DNA from: Acidobacteriota bacterium
GTDB taxonomy: Bacteria; Acidobacteriota; Terriglobia; Terriglobales; Acidobacteriaceae
Assembly (NCBI GenBank): GCA_003224785.1
Contig: QHZV01000431.1
Location: 1 to 8,562, forward strand
Direction: 5' to 3'
DNA: 8,562 bases
Below the pieces are notes generated by a model. The model had not been told where the DNA came from. It did not search any database and saw only the letters and a program-made list of their open reading frames with translations. Position numbers and translations under genes: made by a program. Below, piece by piece: positions 1-6,292 of the stretch; positions within the stretch are counted from its first letter, which is position 1; each line of letters begins with the position of its first letter.

Positions 1-264
1 GATTCCATCGCTAATGATGAATCTGTATGGCGCGGTCCCTCCCGTCGCAGCGATCGTACCGGAATACGGAACCCCGACAACTCCGGTAGGCAGGGACGCA
101 GACAATGTGAAAGACCAACTTGGCACGGCATAGCCGCTACCTGCGAACAGAATGGGGATCACAGCCAACAGCGCTACTGCGACTGCGAGTCTCCCTGCTT
201 GCTTCGAAACATGAACGCGCCCGGCGTTCTTGTTGTTGCCCGAGCCGGCCAAGTGCAGTGCCAT
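1..264 (-). CDS. Secreted Ig-like repeat protein, N-terminal part (runs off left edge)
   Basis: An open frame of 88 codons starts at ATG 264 and is still open at base 1. The start is supported by a good Shine-Dalgarno GAGGT (271-275 on the complementary strand) six bases upstream. Residues 1-25 are polar and basic, about 26-43 form a hydrophobic segment, and a likely signal-peptidase site follows SGYA at residues 43-46, so export is expected. The mature part begins a motif, SLPTGVVGVPYSGTIAATGG at residues 57-76, followed by APYRF. This is the typical opening of putative Ig-like (He_PIG/cadherin-like) repeats in large secreted acidobacterial proteins, often with an adhesive or structural role. 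The rest of the protein lies outside the window, so total length and anchor are unknown. The family assignment rests on one partial repeat. It is transcribed in the same direction as the glycosyltransferase gene upstream, but 290 bases separate them. Confidence 0.72.
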   Translation of the reverse strand, partial: MALHLAGSGNNKNAGRVHVSKQAGRLAVAVALLAVIPILFAGSGYAVPSWSFTLSASLPTGVVGVPYSGTIAATGGTAPYRFIISDGI

Positions 265-554
265 TATGTGACCTCGTGTGGAATTTCGGGGGCTTCATTC
301 CCCAAGGTGCTCTATCGGCACTGTAACCAAAGTGCGGGCAAATTAAGAGATCACGGGAGGTCAACTTGGAAGTGCTTCTTTTGGTGCATGACCTGTTGTG
401 CAGATTCCTGGGAGTACTAGCACTTCCATGTCTGGCGCGGGTTTTCGTGAAATAAGACCTAACTGCAGGGAATTAGAGGGCAACACAACGCCGCGTAACT
501 TCCGTAATCATGAACAGGCCACTGCGCTTGAAGTGCGAGGATTTTGTCCGGAAT
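265..554. other. Intergenic region, likely promoter/leader of the secreted protein gene
   Basis: No convincing gene is present: the open frames crossing it have no family-like composition and overlap the neighbouring gene out of frame. It holds the Shine-Dalgarno site of the leftward gene (271-275), a short GC hairpin GGGG-N7-CCCC (289-303) in the presumed 5' leader of that gene, a perfect 10-base inverted repeat (367-376 / 419-428), and several copies of AAGTGC. I could not identify a convincing -35/-10 pair or an intrinsic terminator for the glycosyltransferase gene that ends at 555. Confidence 0.5.
367..428. repeat. Perfect 10-bp inverted repeat with 42-base spacer
   Basis: TGGAAGTGCT at 367-376 is exactly reverse-complemented by AGCACTTCCA at 419-428. 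The arms do not extend further in either direction. The core hexamer AAGTGC also occurs at 251-256, 330-335 and 531-536. It lies 100-165 bases upstream of the secreted-protein start, so an operator or a looped regulatory RNA is possible. A chance repeat cannot be excluded. Confidence 0.45.
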
Positions 555-1775
555 TCACCGGTTTTTCATCAAACTGTGCTCGTTTATACTGGCGAGCGCT
601 GCGGCGAATTCGCGAGCAACCGAGGCCCAGCTGTACTTGCTCTCCACGAGTTCTCTGGCTGCCAAGCCCAAACTCCGGCGCGTAGTTGCGTGCTGTAAGA
701 GTTGCACCACGCTTTGGGCGAAATCGTCATGGGAATCGGCGAGCATGAGATCTTGGCCGTGGTGAACTGGCAATCCTTCGGCGCCAATTGTGGTGGACAC
801 AACCGCTTTGGCCATAGCCATCGCTTCGAAGATTTTTAGCCTCGTGCCGCTGCCAATGCGCAGAGGAACCACGCAGACCGCGCCCTGCCCGAGATGGGGG
901 CGAATATCGTCCACCCATCCGGTCAGATGAACACGATTGGGATGCTCGGAAGCCAATGCCTGAAGCCGTTGCGAGGGTTTGCGGCCGACCACTTGTAACT
1001 TAACATTAGGAATTTGCTGACTAATTTTGGGTAGAATTTCCTGCACAAAATAGAAAATGCCATCTTCGTTGGGGAGCCAATCCATTGAACCGGTGAAGAC
1101 CAACGTGTTCTCGATTTCGTTATCGAGAGGCTGGAAATAATCAATATCCACCCCGGTGGGAATTACGGTGAGCTTGCTCGTTGGCACTGTGGCGGCAAAG
1201 AAGTCTCGGTCAGTCTGCGATACGGCAAGTACGTGGTCTGCTTTTTGCAGGTAAACGCGCTCGGCACGGGACATAGTTTGCCACTCTCGCCAGGAGAGAA
1301 GTTTCCACAATGGATTGCTCGCCACCTCGTAATGACGCTTCCAGATGAGGGCTTCAACGTTGTGAGTGAATAACACTTTGGGAATTGGAGTGTCCCACGG
1401 GATTGCCCCGGCGGCGACGAGAAAATCGCAGACGATTACATCGAAGTCTCTGTTTGCGGCAAGCTTTCGGAGTTCCTGGATAACCTGGGGGCGACAATAC
1501 TTGCGAATTGCGTACGGCTCGCTGGAGAAAATACCAAGTCCGTATTGAAGGAGTTCTGCGGGACTTTTAGCTTTGGGCAGCTGTATCGGACAACACACTA
1601 CGCGCTCGAAAATTTGATCCAGCTCACGATGGGCAGCATTCTCTTGCTGAGCATGAAATCCGAAATAGGTGACCTGGTGATTGCGGGCAAGCTCGCGAAG
1701 AATGTGATAGCTGCGAATCTTGCCGCCACTATCGAGCGGCAGTAAACCTCCGGCTTTGACCCAAAGAATCTTCAC
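555..1775 (-). CDS. GT4 glycosyltransferase (EPS / PEP-CTERM-associated type)
   Basis: A 406-residue protein of normal length for family 4 glycosyltransferases, which transfer a sugar from a nucleotide-sugar donor to a growing lipid-linked glycan on the cytoplasmic face of the membrane. The N-terminal Rossmann half opens with KILWVKAGG and GGKIRS (17-22) and contains FTHNVEA (136-142). The C-terminal donor-binding half has VIPTGVD (204-210), GSMDWLPNEDG (229-239), VVGRKP (262-267) and the signature PLRIGSGTRLKIFEAMA (304-320), ending with GAEGLP (331-336). This signature set resembles the glycosyltransferases found in exosortase/EPS loci (TIGR03087-like), which is recollection rather than a search. 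The start codon is GTG: an in-frame stop lies five codons upstream, and no ATG is available before residue 168. The ribosome site is weak (GAAGAA). The gene is intact, unlike its divergent neighbour. The acceptor sugar cannot be told from sequence. Confidence 0.9.
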   Translation of the reverse strand: MKILWVKAGGLLPLDSGGKIRSYHILRELARNHQVTYFGFHAQQENAAHRELDQIFERVVCCPIQLPKAKSPAELLQYGLGIFSSEPYAIRKYCRPQVIQELRKLAANRDFDVIVCDFLVAAGAIPWDTPIPKVLFTHNVEALIWKRHYEVASNPLWKLLSWREWQTMSRAERVYLQKADHVLAVSQTDRDFFAATVPTSKLTVIPTGVDIDYFQPLDNEIENTLVFTGSMDWLPNEDGIFYFVQEILPKISQQIPNVKLQVVGRKPSQRLQALASEHPNRVHLTGWVDDIRPHLGQGAVCVVPLRIGSGTRLKIFEAMAMAKAVVSTTIGAEGLPVHHGQDLMLADSHDDFAQSVVQLLQHATTRRSLGLAARELVESKYSWASVAREFAAALASINEHSLMKNR

Positions 1776-1844
1776 AGTGTTAGTTCTTCAGCGACCTTTA
1801 TCGAAAATGTTCCACGGCAGGTGAGTTGCCACAGGCAAGGTAAT
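1776..1844. promoter_or_regulatory. Divergent intergenic region between two glycosyltransferase genes
   Basis: Only 69 bases separate the GTG of the leftward glycosyltransferase (1775) from the ATG of the rightward one (1845), so both promoters must lie here or inside the opposing gene. A GATAAA on the minus strand (1797-1802) could be a -10 element, but no matching -35 is seen. A short perfect palindrome (1826-1838) overlaps the rightward ribosome site. No strong promoter match is claimed. Confidence 0.35.
1826..1838. repeat. Short palindrome TTGCC-ACA-GGCAA over the ribosome site
   Basis: Five-base perfect arms with a three-base loop sit immediately before and partly across the AAGG (1837-1840) that would serve the ATG at 1845. 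As RNA it could form a small hairpin limiting ribosome access; as DNA it could be a half-site pair for a repressor. It is short enough to arise by chance. Confidence 0.3.
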
Positions 1845-2261
1845 ATGTCTTCAGCCATTCCACACTATAAGACAAATGCCGAAAAGATTACGCCCGTGAT
1901 GCTGGAGTCGACTGTCCCTCGCCGGGTTTTCTTTCTCGTAGATTCCTTCATGATCGGGGGAACGGAGACGCAGGCGGTTGAGCTGGCGCGGCGACTCGAT
2001 TCCGCCAGGTATCAAGTAGTTGTGGGCTGCTTGCGCAAAGAAGGCCCGCTGCTTTCGCGATTGGATGGTACCCAGGTGCGAGCGGTGGAGTTTTCATTAG
2101 GCAAAGGCATTGACTCGCCTTCCGGCCTCCATGGTGTGCTGAAACTGGCGCGCTTTTTGCGTCGCGAGCGAATACAGATCAAAACTGGCGAGAGTGCCGG
2201 TAACGATCACCAGCCAGCGCGACCTATCACACGATGTCTGGTACGGAACCTATCGCCGTAG
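1845..2261 (+). CDS. GT4 glycosyltransferase, N-terminal fragment (frameshifted)
   Basis: This encodes the N-terminal acceptor-side domain of a second family 4 glycosyltransferase. ATG 1845 is chosen because AAGG lies four bases upstream; a GTG at 1821 is in the same frame but lacks a ribosome site. Residues 26-34 (RRVFFLVDS) form the first strand, followed by the glycine-rich loop and helix MIGGTETQAVELARRL (36-51). Family-like sequence continues to residue 112 (ERIQI). From codon 113 (2181) the frame yields unrelated sequence and stops at 2261, while the correct continuation resumes one base later in the next frame. The stretch that normally follows, with an HTHD-like motif and the next helix, is absent. 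The fragment alone should not be a working enzyme. It probably belongs to the polysaccharide pathway with its neighbours. Confidence 0.75.
   Translation: MSSAIPHYKTNAEKITPVMLESTVPRRVFFLVDSFMIGGTETQAVELARRLDSARYQVVVGCLRKEGPLLSRLDGTQVRAVEFSLGKGIDSPSGLHGVLKLARFLRRERIQIKTGESAGNDHQPARPITRCLVRNLSP
2180..2185 (+). other. Deletion/frameshift junction in the second glycosyltransferase
   Basis: The upstream frame is family-like up to ATC at 2178-2180 and the downstream frame is family-like from AAA at 2182-2184, with one base left over. From remembered homologs, about 16 codons (a V-H-T-H-D-like strand plus the following helix) belong here, so roughly 47 bases would be missing. The size is an estimate. 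Confidence 0.6.
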
Positions 2262-3006
2262 GGTGCTGCGCTATTTGCAGGGGCGTTCCTCGATTGTGCA
2301 GACGAATGCCAAAGCGATTCGTGATGGATTGGTCGAAAAGGACAGACTTCCCGCGAACAAAGTTTGCGTGATTTACAACGGGGTGGATATTGACGGCTTT
2401 CGAAATGTGACCTCGAACCGTGAGTGGCTGTTCCCGGGAAGCGCCGGAAGAAAGCTGGTTGTCCTGGTCGGCAACATGAATAGCGATGTGAAGGGCCATC
2501 CGATTCTGATTGCTGCTGCATCGGAAATTGTGAAATCGCATCCGGAGGTGCAATTTTTATTGGTCGGGGATGGTCCCAGGCGGCTCGATTACGAAGCGAT
2601 GGTTGAAGGGAGTGGGCTGAAAGAAAACCTTCTTTTTCTTGGACGCCGCAACGATGTTCCGCAAATTCTTGCTTCATGCGATGTCGCTGTGCTGCCTTCT
2701 TTGGCTGAGGGTCTGCCCAATGCGGTGCTGGAATATCTAGCAACGGGATTGCCGGTTGTCGCCACAGCTTTGGGCGGGAATCTGGAAGTGGTCGAAGATG
2801 GGGTGACAGGCTTGCTGATTCCGCCGAGTAATCCGCATGCTTTAGCGACGGCGCTCTCGCGGCTGTTAGACGATTCTCAATTTGCGGCGCAGATTGCGAA
2901 GGCGGGCCGTGAGAGTGTGGAGTCGAGATTCAGTTTTGACCGGTTGGTCAGTGAAGTTGACGCGCTGTACACGCGATTGCTCGGCGAGGGAATGGAGGTT
3001 AGGTAA
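2194..3006 (+). CDS. GT4 glycosyltransferase, C-terminal fragment (frameshifted)
   Basis: This is the remainder of the same gene, one frame over. The family-like reading already starts at 2182 with KLARVPVTITSQRDLSHD; the GTG at 2194 is only the first formal start codon and has no convincing ribosome site. In coordinates counted from that GTG, residues 60-66 (IYNGVDI) mark the interdomain linker. Residues 88-93 (LVVLVG) and 121-128 (FLLVGDGP) are Rossmann strands, and the donor-site EX7E motif is at E172...E180 (AEGLPNAVLEYLATGLPVVA). The whole donor-binding domain appears intact to the stop at 3006. Together the two parts would give a protein near 390 residues, about 16 short of what the flanking alignment suggests. 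It converges with the cysQ-like gene, whose stop is 28 bases away. Confidence 0.8.
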   Translation: MPVTITSQRDLSHDVWYGTYRRRVLRYLQGRSSIVQTNAKAIRDGLVEKDRLPANKVCVIYNGVDIDGFRNVTSNREWLFPGSAGRKLVVLVGNMNSDVKGHPILIAAASEIVKSHPEVQFLLVGDGPRRLDYEAMVEGSGLKENLLFLGRRNDVPQILASCDVAVLPSLAEGLPNAVLEYLATGLPVVATALGGNLEVVEDGVTGLLIPPSNPHALATALSRLLDDSQFAAQIAKAGRESVESRFSFDRLVSEVDALYTRLLGEGMEVR

Positions 3007-3034
3007 AAAAAAACGTCTAAATACCTTTCGTGCC
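3005..3034. other. Short convergent intergenic spacer with A9/T9 tract
   Basis: Between the convergent stops lies a run of nine A on the plus strand (3005-3013), read as nine T on the minus strand downstream of the nucleotidase gene. A weak stem AGGTA (3001-3005) / TACCT (3022-3026) encloses it. Some termination for either gene is plausible, but there is no GC-rich hairpin directly before a T run, so a standard intrinsic terminator is not supported. Confidence 0.3.
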
Positions 3035-3835
3035 TCACTCCACGGGTTTGATGTGTGGGGCGAGATAGTTCATTAGCTGGTCTTCGAGAAGAGGGCCGCA
3101 CGCAATCAAGCCGCCAAGTTTTGGATTCTGGCGGTTGCAAGCCAATTCTGCTTTCCATTTTGTTCGAACGCGGCCTCCAGAGCTGAGGACGAGCGCCGCC
3201 CCGCCGGCGATATCCCACTCGTGTTTTGGAACCAGCGTGAATGTGATATCAGCGAGCCCAGCGGCTACGCGCGCCAGTTTGTACGCTACCGAGCCCATGG
3301 GCTGGATTTTGAACGGCGCGCTCTCGAATTCCTTCCATTCGCCGCGTTTGGTCTCGCTACGGCTGGCTAATACCAGCGCTCCATCCAGCGAGTTGCGTTG
3401 GCTAGCGTGCGCCGGTTCGCCGTTATAAGTGATTCCAGAAGCGATCGATCCGACGAACGTCTCATTAGTAGCGGGATTGTAAATTCCTCCAGCAACCGGT
3501 TTCCCGCGCTCAACCATGGCAACGGAAACACAGAATTCCGGAATGCCTGCGACGAACTCGCGGGTCCCATCGAGCGGATCTACCACCCATACGCGAGATT
3601 TGAAGAGTCGGGACTTGTCGTCGGCGCTTTCTTCTGAGAGCCAGCCTTCGCCATCACGTAATAGATTTTTTCGCAGCACTTCGTCCAGTTCGCGATCGGC
3701 TTCAGTTACGGGATCGTGTCCGGCTTTGTATTCTGCTGCGATTTCGCCTGGTGTGAAGCGGCTGAAAACAGTCTTCGATGCCTCGATGGCAGACTGGATC
3801 CTCGCGACTACATCGGAATAGTGGGATGTTTGCAT
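3035..3835 (-). CDS. cysQ: 3'(2'),5'-bisphosphate nucleotidase, CysQ-like (inositol monophosphatase superfamily)
   Basis: A 266-residue enzyme of normal family length. The Mg-dependent phosphatase signatures are all present: DPVTEAD (41-47), WLSEES (65-70) with metal-ligand glutamates, DPLDGTREFVAGIPEF (86-101) with D86 and D89 as metal ligands, and EWDIAGGAA (206-214) with D208. The DPLDGT-[KR]-EF form is characteristic of CysQ/BPNT proteins rather than inositol monophosphatases proper. The expected reaction is removal of the 3' phosphate from PAP (and PAPS) in the cytoplasm, which relieves product inhibition of PAPS-using enzymes and sulfotransferases. The context agrees: it is the last gene of an operon with the PAPS-making sat-cysC and a permease, and its ATG lies nine bases after the permease stop. 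Its ribosome site is weak, so translational coupling is likely. An inositol monophosphatase-like role remains a minor alternative. Confidence 0.88.
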   Translation of the reverse strand: MQTSHYSDVVARIQSAIEASKTVFSRFTPGEIAAEYKAGHDPVTEADRELDEVLRKNLLRDGEGWLSEESADDKSRLFKSRVWVVDPLDGTREFVAGIPEFCVSVAMVERGKPVAGGIYNPATNETFVGSIASGITYNGEPAHASQRNSLDGALVLASRSETKRGEWKEFESAPFKIQPMGSVAYKLARVAAGLADITFTLVPKHEWDIAGGAALVLSSGGRVRTKWKAELACNRQNPKLGGLIACGPLLEDQLMNYLAPHIKPVE

Positions 3836-3844
3836 GAAAGTGCT

Positions 3845-4600
3845 TCAGTGTACGGGTGGCGCAATCAACATACGAATGCCGGTCAGCAACAAAATGGCGC
3901 AAAGAATGCGGCGCAACCACAGCACCGGAACGCGGGTGCTGAGATAAGAGCCCACTAAACCGCCGGGGATCGAACCAACCAGCAAATATCCCACTAGCGA
4001 AGGGTCAACATTCCCCAGGCGAAAGTGCAACAGACTGGTGACGCCGGTCAAAATCATGGCATGAACAATATCTGTTCCGACCATGACCTTTGGCGGATAG
4101 CTGTAGAACAACAGCAAGAGCATCATAATGATGCTGCCTGAACCAACCGAAGTCATGCCGACGAGGAATCCGACGACCAGCCCTATGACTGCCATTCCAG
4201 CGAAGGACTTAGCGGTCGGAGGCCTGTTGGCTACTCCCGCCTCGATCCTTCGCTGCACCAAGAGGAGCGTAGAAACCACGATCAGCACATTTACGCCGGC
4301 ACCGTAAATAACGCGCAGATGCTGCAGCAGGCGAACCCCAACCATCGAACCCGGTACACTGCCCGCCGCCAGCGCAATCACAACTTTGCGGCGTACGTTC
4401 TCCTTCCTCAAGTGCACTATGCTCGAGGGAATTTTCGTAATGAAGTTGAACAGCGCGTCCGATCCAACAGCCTTGATTGCTGGAATTCCCAGGCCAAAGA
4501 TCAGGATGGGGAGCAACAGCACGCCGCCCCCCAGTCCGGTGAGACCGATGAGAGTTCCAACCACCATGCCGATCAGGATCCTGAGTACGGCTGGTTCCAT
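3845..4600 (-). CDS. TauE/SafE (TSUP, DUF81) family permease, probable sulfate or sulfur-oxyanion transporter
   Basis: A 251-residue hydrophobic protein with about seven or eight membrane segments arranged as two homologous halves. The glycine-rich motif GLTGLGGGVLLLP (19-31) recurs as GMTSVGSGSIIMM (148-160), and GSVPGSMVG (80-88) recurs as GSIPGGLVG (209-217); this duplication is diagnostic of the TSUP family. Family members move sulfite, sulfoacetate, sulfate or related organosulfur anions across the inner membrane. Sandwiched between PAPS synthesis and PAP hydrolysis with gaps of 8 and 9 bases, it most likely imports sulfate (as proposed for corynebacterial CysZ of this family) or exports excess sulfite. 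The start ATG at 4600 follows the sat-cysC stop closely and has no clear ribosome site, suggesting coupling. The loop after GVN (102-104) seems shorter than I expect for close relatives, perhaps by about nine residues, but the two-half comparison does not demand a gap. Confidence 0.88.
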   Translation of the reverse strand: MEPAVLRILIGMVVGTLIGLTGLGGGVLLLPILIFGLGIPAIKAVGSDALFNFITKIPSSIVHLRKENVRRKVVIALAAGSVPGSMVGVRLLQHLRVIYGAGVNVLIVVSTLLLVQRRIEAGVANRPPTAKSFAGMAVIGLVVGFLVGMTSVGSGSIIMMLLLLFYSYPPKVMVGTDIVHAMILTGVTSLLHFRLGNVDPSLVGYLLVGSIPGGLVGSYLSTRVPVLWLRRILCAILLLTGIRMLIAPPVH

Positions 4601-4608
4601 CGCTGTCG

Positions 4609-5916
4609 TTATGCCCCAGCCGAGCCTACCGGTTCCGCGCTCACTCCGATGAAGCCTTGCTGCTCCAGGTGAAGAATGATTTCCTGTGCAGATTCCTCCG
4701 CACTGAGCTCGGCCGTGTTGATAACGACCTCTGCATCAGCTGGGACTTCATAGGGATCGGAAATGCCGGTGAATTCCTTTACGATGCCGGCACGGGCCTT
4801 GGCGTAAAGCCCCTTGCGGTCGCGCTCCTCACAAGTTTCGATAGGTGTAGCTACATGGACCAGAACGAAGCCACCGTATGGATCAATGAGCCCACGGACG
4901 TGCTTGCGGGTCGCATCGTACGGTGCAATTGGGGCGCAGATGGCGATTCCACCGTTCTTGGTGATTTCAGAGGCGACGTAGCCGATGCGGCGGATGTTGA
5001 TATCGCGATGCTCTTTCGAGAAGCCAAGCTCCGAAGAAAGATGCTTGCGAACCAGGTCTCCATCGAGGATGGTTACCGGCCGTCCGCCCATTTCCAAGAA
5101 CTTCGTCAGCAGGATGTTAGCGATGGTTGACTTACCGGAGCCAGAAAGGCCGGTGAAGAAAATCGTGACGCCCTGCTTATGCCGGGGTGGAAAACTGCGG
5201 CGGAGTTCGCGGACGACTTCGGGATAGGTGAACCATGCTGGAATGTCCCGGCCTTCGTTGAGCCGGTCTCGCAATTCGGTTCCGGAGATGTTGAGTACGC
5301 GTGCGCCCGTGGGCACTTCGTTGTCCGGAACGTAGCAGTCTTGATTTTCCAGGTACACCATCATGCTGAATGGCACCATGGTCACGCCGACTTCTTTCTC
5401 ATGCTTCTTGAACAGTTCCTGCGCCTCGTATGGGCCGTAAAACGGCTTCCCGTCCGTGTCCTTGCCGGGGCCCGCGTGGTCGCGACCAACAATAAAATGC
5501 GTGACCCCGTGGTTCTTGCGGATCAGCGCGTGCCAGATGGCTTCGCGCGGTCCGCCCATGCGCATAGCCAAGGGCAGCAGGGACAGTTTCACCGTCCCCG
5601 GAGGATATTTCGCGAGCAACAGCTGATAGCAGCGCACGCGCGTGAAGTAATCCACGTCGCCAGGCTTCGTCATTCCGACTGAAGGGTGAATCAACAGGTT
5701 TGCTTCGACAGTCTTTGCGGCGCGGAAGGTGAGTTCCACGTGGGCGCGGTGCATTGGATTTCGGGTCTGGAACGCCACCACTCGCCTCCAACCGAGGCGG
5801 GCAAACTCAGTGCGCAGTTCAGCGGGGGTGAGACGGAGGGTCTTGAAATCATAATGAGAGGGAGTTTGTACGCCCTCCAACTTTCCCCCGACATACCACG
5901 GATTCGACTTGTTCAT
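4609..5916 (-). CDS. Sulfate adenylyltransferase catalytic domain fused to adenylylsulfate kinase (main fragment of a frameshifted sat-cysC)
   Basis: This 435-residue frame holds the catalytic part of ATP sulfurylase followed by APS kinase. ATP sulfurylase makes APS and PPi from sulfate and ATP, and APS kinase phosphorylates APS to PAPS. The sulfurylase signature QTRNPMHRAH is at residues 50-59 and GRDHAGP at 144-150, with ISGTELR at 210-216. The kinase starts near residue 249 with the P-loop GLSGSGKS (256-263). It continues with DGDLVRKHL (285-293), the APS-binding ICAPIAPYDATR (326-337), RDRKGLYAKA (365-374) and EFTGISDPYE (381-390). The formal ATG at 5916 is an internal methionine of the ancestral protein: family-like sequence (HPGADFA) continues seven codons upstream. 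The kinase domain is complete and could act alone. It is the first intact part of the operon, eight bases before the permease. Confidence 0.9.
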   Translation of the reverse strand: MNKSNPWYVGGKLEGVQTPSHYDFKTLRLTPAELRTEFARLGWRRVVAFQTRNPMHRAHVELTFRAAKTVEANLLIHPSVGMTKPGDVDYFTRVRCYQLLLAKYPPGTVKLSLLPLAMRMGGPREAIWHALIRKNHGVTHFIVGRDHAGPGKDTDGKPFYGPYEAQELFKKHEKEVGVTMVPFSMMVYLENQDCYVPDNEVPTGARVLNISGTELRDRLNEGRDIPAWFTYPEVVRELRRSFPPRHKQGVTIFFTGLSGSGKSTIANILLTKFLEMGGRPVTILDGDLVRKHLSSELGFSKEHRDINIRRIGYVASEITKNGGIAICAPIAPYDATRKHVRGLIDPYGGFVLVHVATPIETCEERDRKGLYAKARAGIVKEFTGISDPYEVPADAEVVINTAELSAEESAQEIILHLEQQGFIGVSAEPVGSAGA

Positions 5917-5923
5917 TGCAAAG

Positions 5924-6292
5924 TCAGCCCCGGGATGAGCGGGCCAGCATCACTCCCTCGGCGTCGCGCAGTGCAATCTTGCTGCTGCCGGGCTGAAGTT
6001 TCTTGGCAAATTCCTCGGTGACGTCGAGGGTGATCGGCATGGGCCATAGCACGCCGCTGGTCAGGTGCATGTTGTGACAAACGCGCTCATAGTCCGCGCG
6101 CTTCATGAACCCTCGCAGGGGAGAGAAGCCGCCGCTCAGCAAAAGTTCAAGATCGCAGACTTGGCGCGCAGTGAGGTCCCAGGACAGCCACTCGCGGGAA
6201 TGGGCTTTCAGTTCGGCGCTGCGTTCGGGCGAGGCGATCAGCTGTACTAATTCGCCGCCGTGCGCCGGGATGAGGTGGCTTGTCGAAGTCAT
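5924..6292 (-). CDS. Sulfate adenylyltransferase N-terminal (PUA-like) domain, fragment of frameshifted sat-cysC
   Basis: A 122-residue frame that starts the operon. It matches the N-terminal domain of ATP sulfurylase: LIPAHGGELVQL (7-18), the WDLTARQVCDLELLLSGGF stretch (38-56), SPLRGFMKRADYERVC (57-72), then LWPMPITLDV (82-91) and IALRDAEGVMLA (106-117). After A117 the frame gives five unrelated residues and stops at 5924. About 26 codons that normally lead into the catalytic domain appear to be missing, and the frame shifts. A GGAGG Shine-Dalgarno (6306-6310) lies 13 bases before the ATG, a long spacing, but no in-frame ATG, GTG or TTG is closer. The stop codon sits only seven bases before the ATG at 5916, so ribosomes could reinitiate and make a split enzyme; otherwise the pathway's first step would be lost. 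Confidence 0.85.
   Translation of the reverse strand: MTSTSHLIPAHGGELVQLIASPERSAELKAHSREWLSWDLTARQVCDLELLLSGGFSPLRGFMKRADYERVCHNMHLTSGVLWPMPITLDVTEEFAKKLQPGSSKIALRDAEGVMLARSSRG
5937..5942 (-). other. Deletion/frameshift junction in sat-cysC
   Basis: Read on the minus strand, the upstream frame is family-like to GCC (5944-5942) and the downstream frame is family-like from CAT (5937-5935), with four bases between them. Family members normally carry about 26 residues here (a HVEDVW-like strand, an acidic helix and a FGTT-N-like turn), so roughly 74 bases would be absent. The size is estimated from memory of the family. Confidence 0.65.

Noticed and set aside
120..420. Overlapping open frames on both strands at the left end (120-326 plus, 137-364 minus, 199-420 plus)
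   Set aside because: They compete with the better-supported leftward frame ending at the left edge, which has a signal peptide, an Ig-like motif and a ribosome site.
548..563. CCGG-AATTCA-CCGG symmetric sequence at the end of the first glycosyltransferase, as a terminator
   Set aside because: The stem is only four pairs and no T run follows on the minus strand.
2207..2743. 178-codon open frame on the minus strand opposite the second glycosyltransferase
   Set aside because: Its product is rich in H, R, P and S with no family-like pattern, and the opposite strand encodes a clear GT4 donor domain.
3001..3026. A9 tract enclosed by AGGTA/TACCT as an intrinsic terminator
   Set aside because: The stem is short and AT-rich, and the homopolymer lies in the loop instead of after the stem, so it is kept only as a weak note.
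4657..5682. Two long plus-strand frames (4657-5130 and 5179-5682) opposite sat-cysC
   Set aside because: They mirror the strongly conserved sulfurylase/kinase reading on the minus strand and show no motifs of their own.
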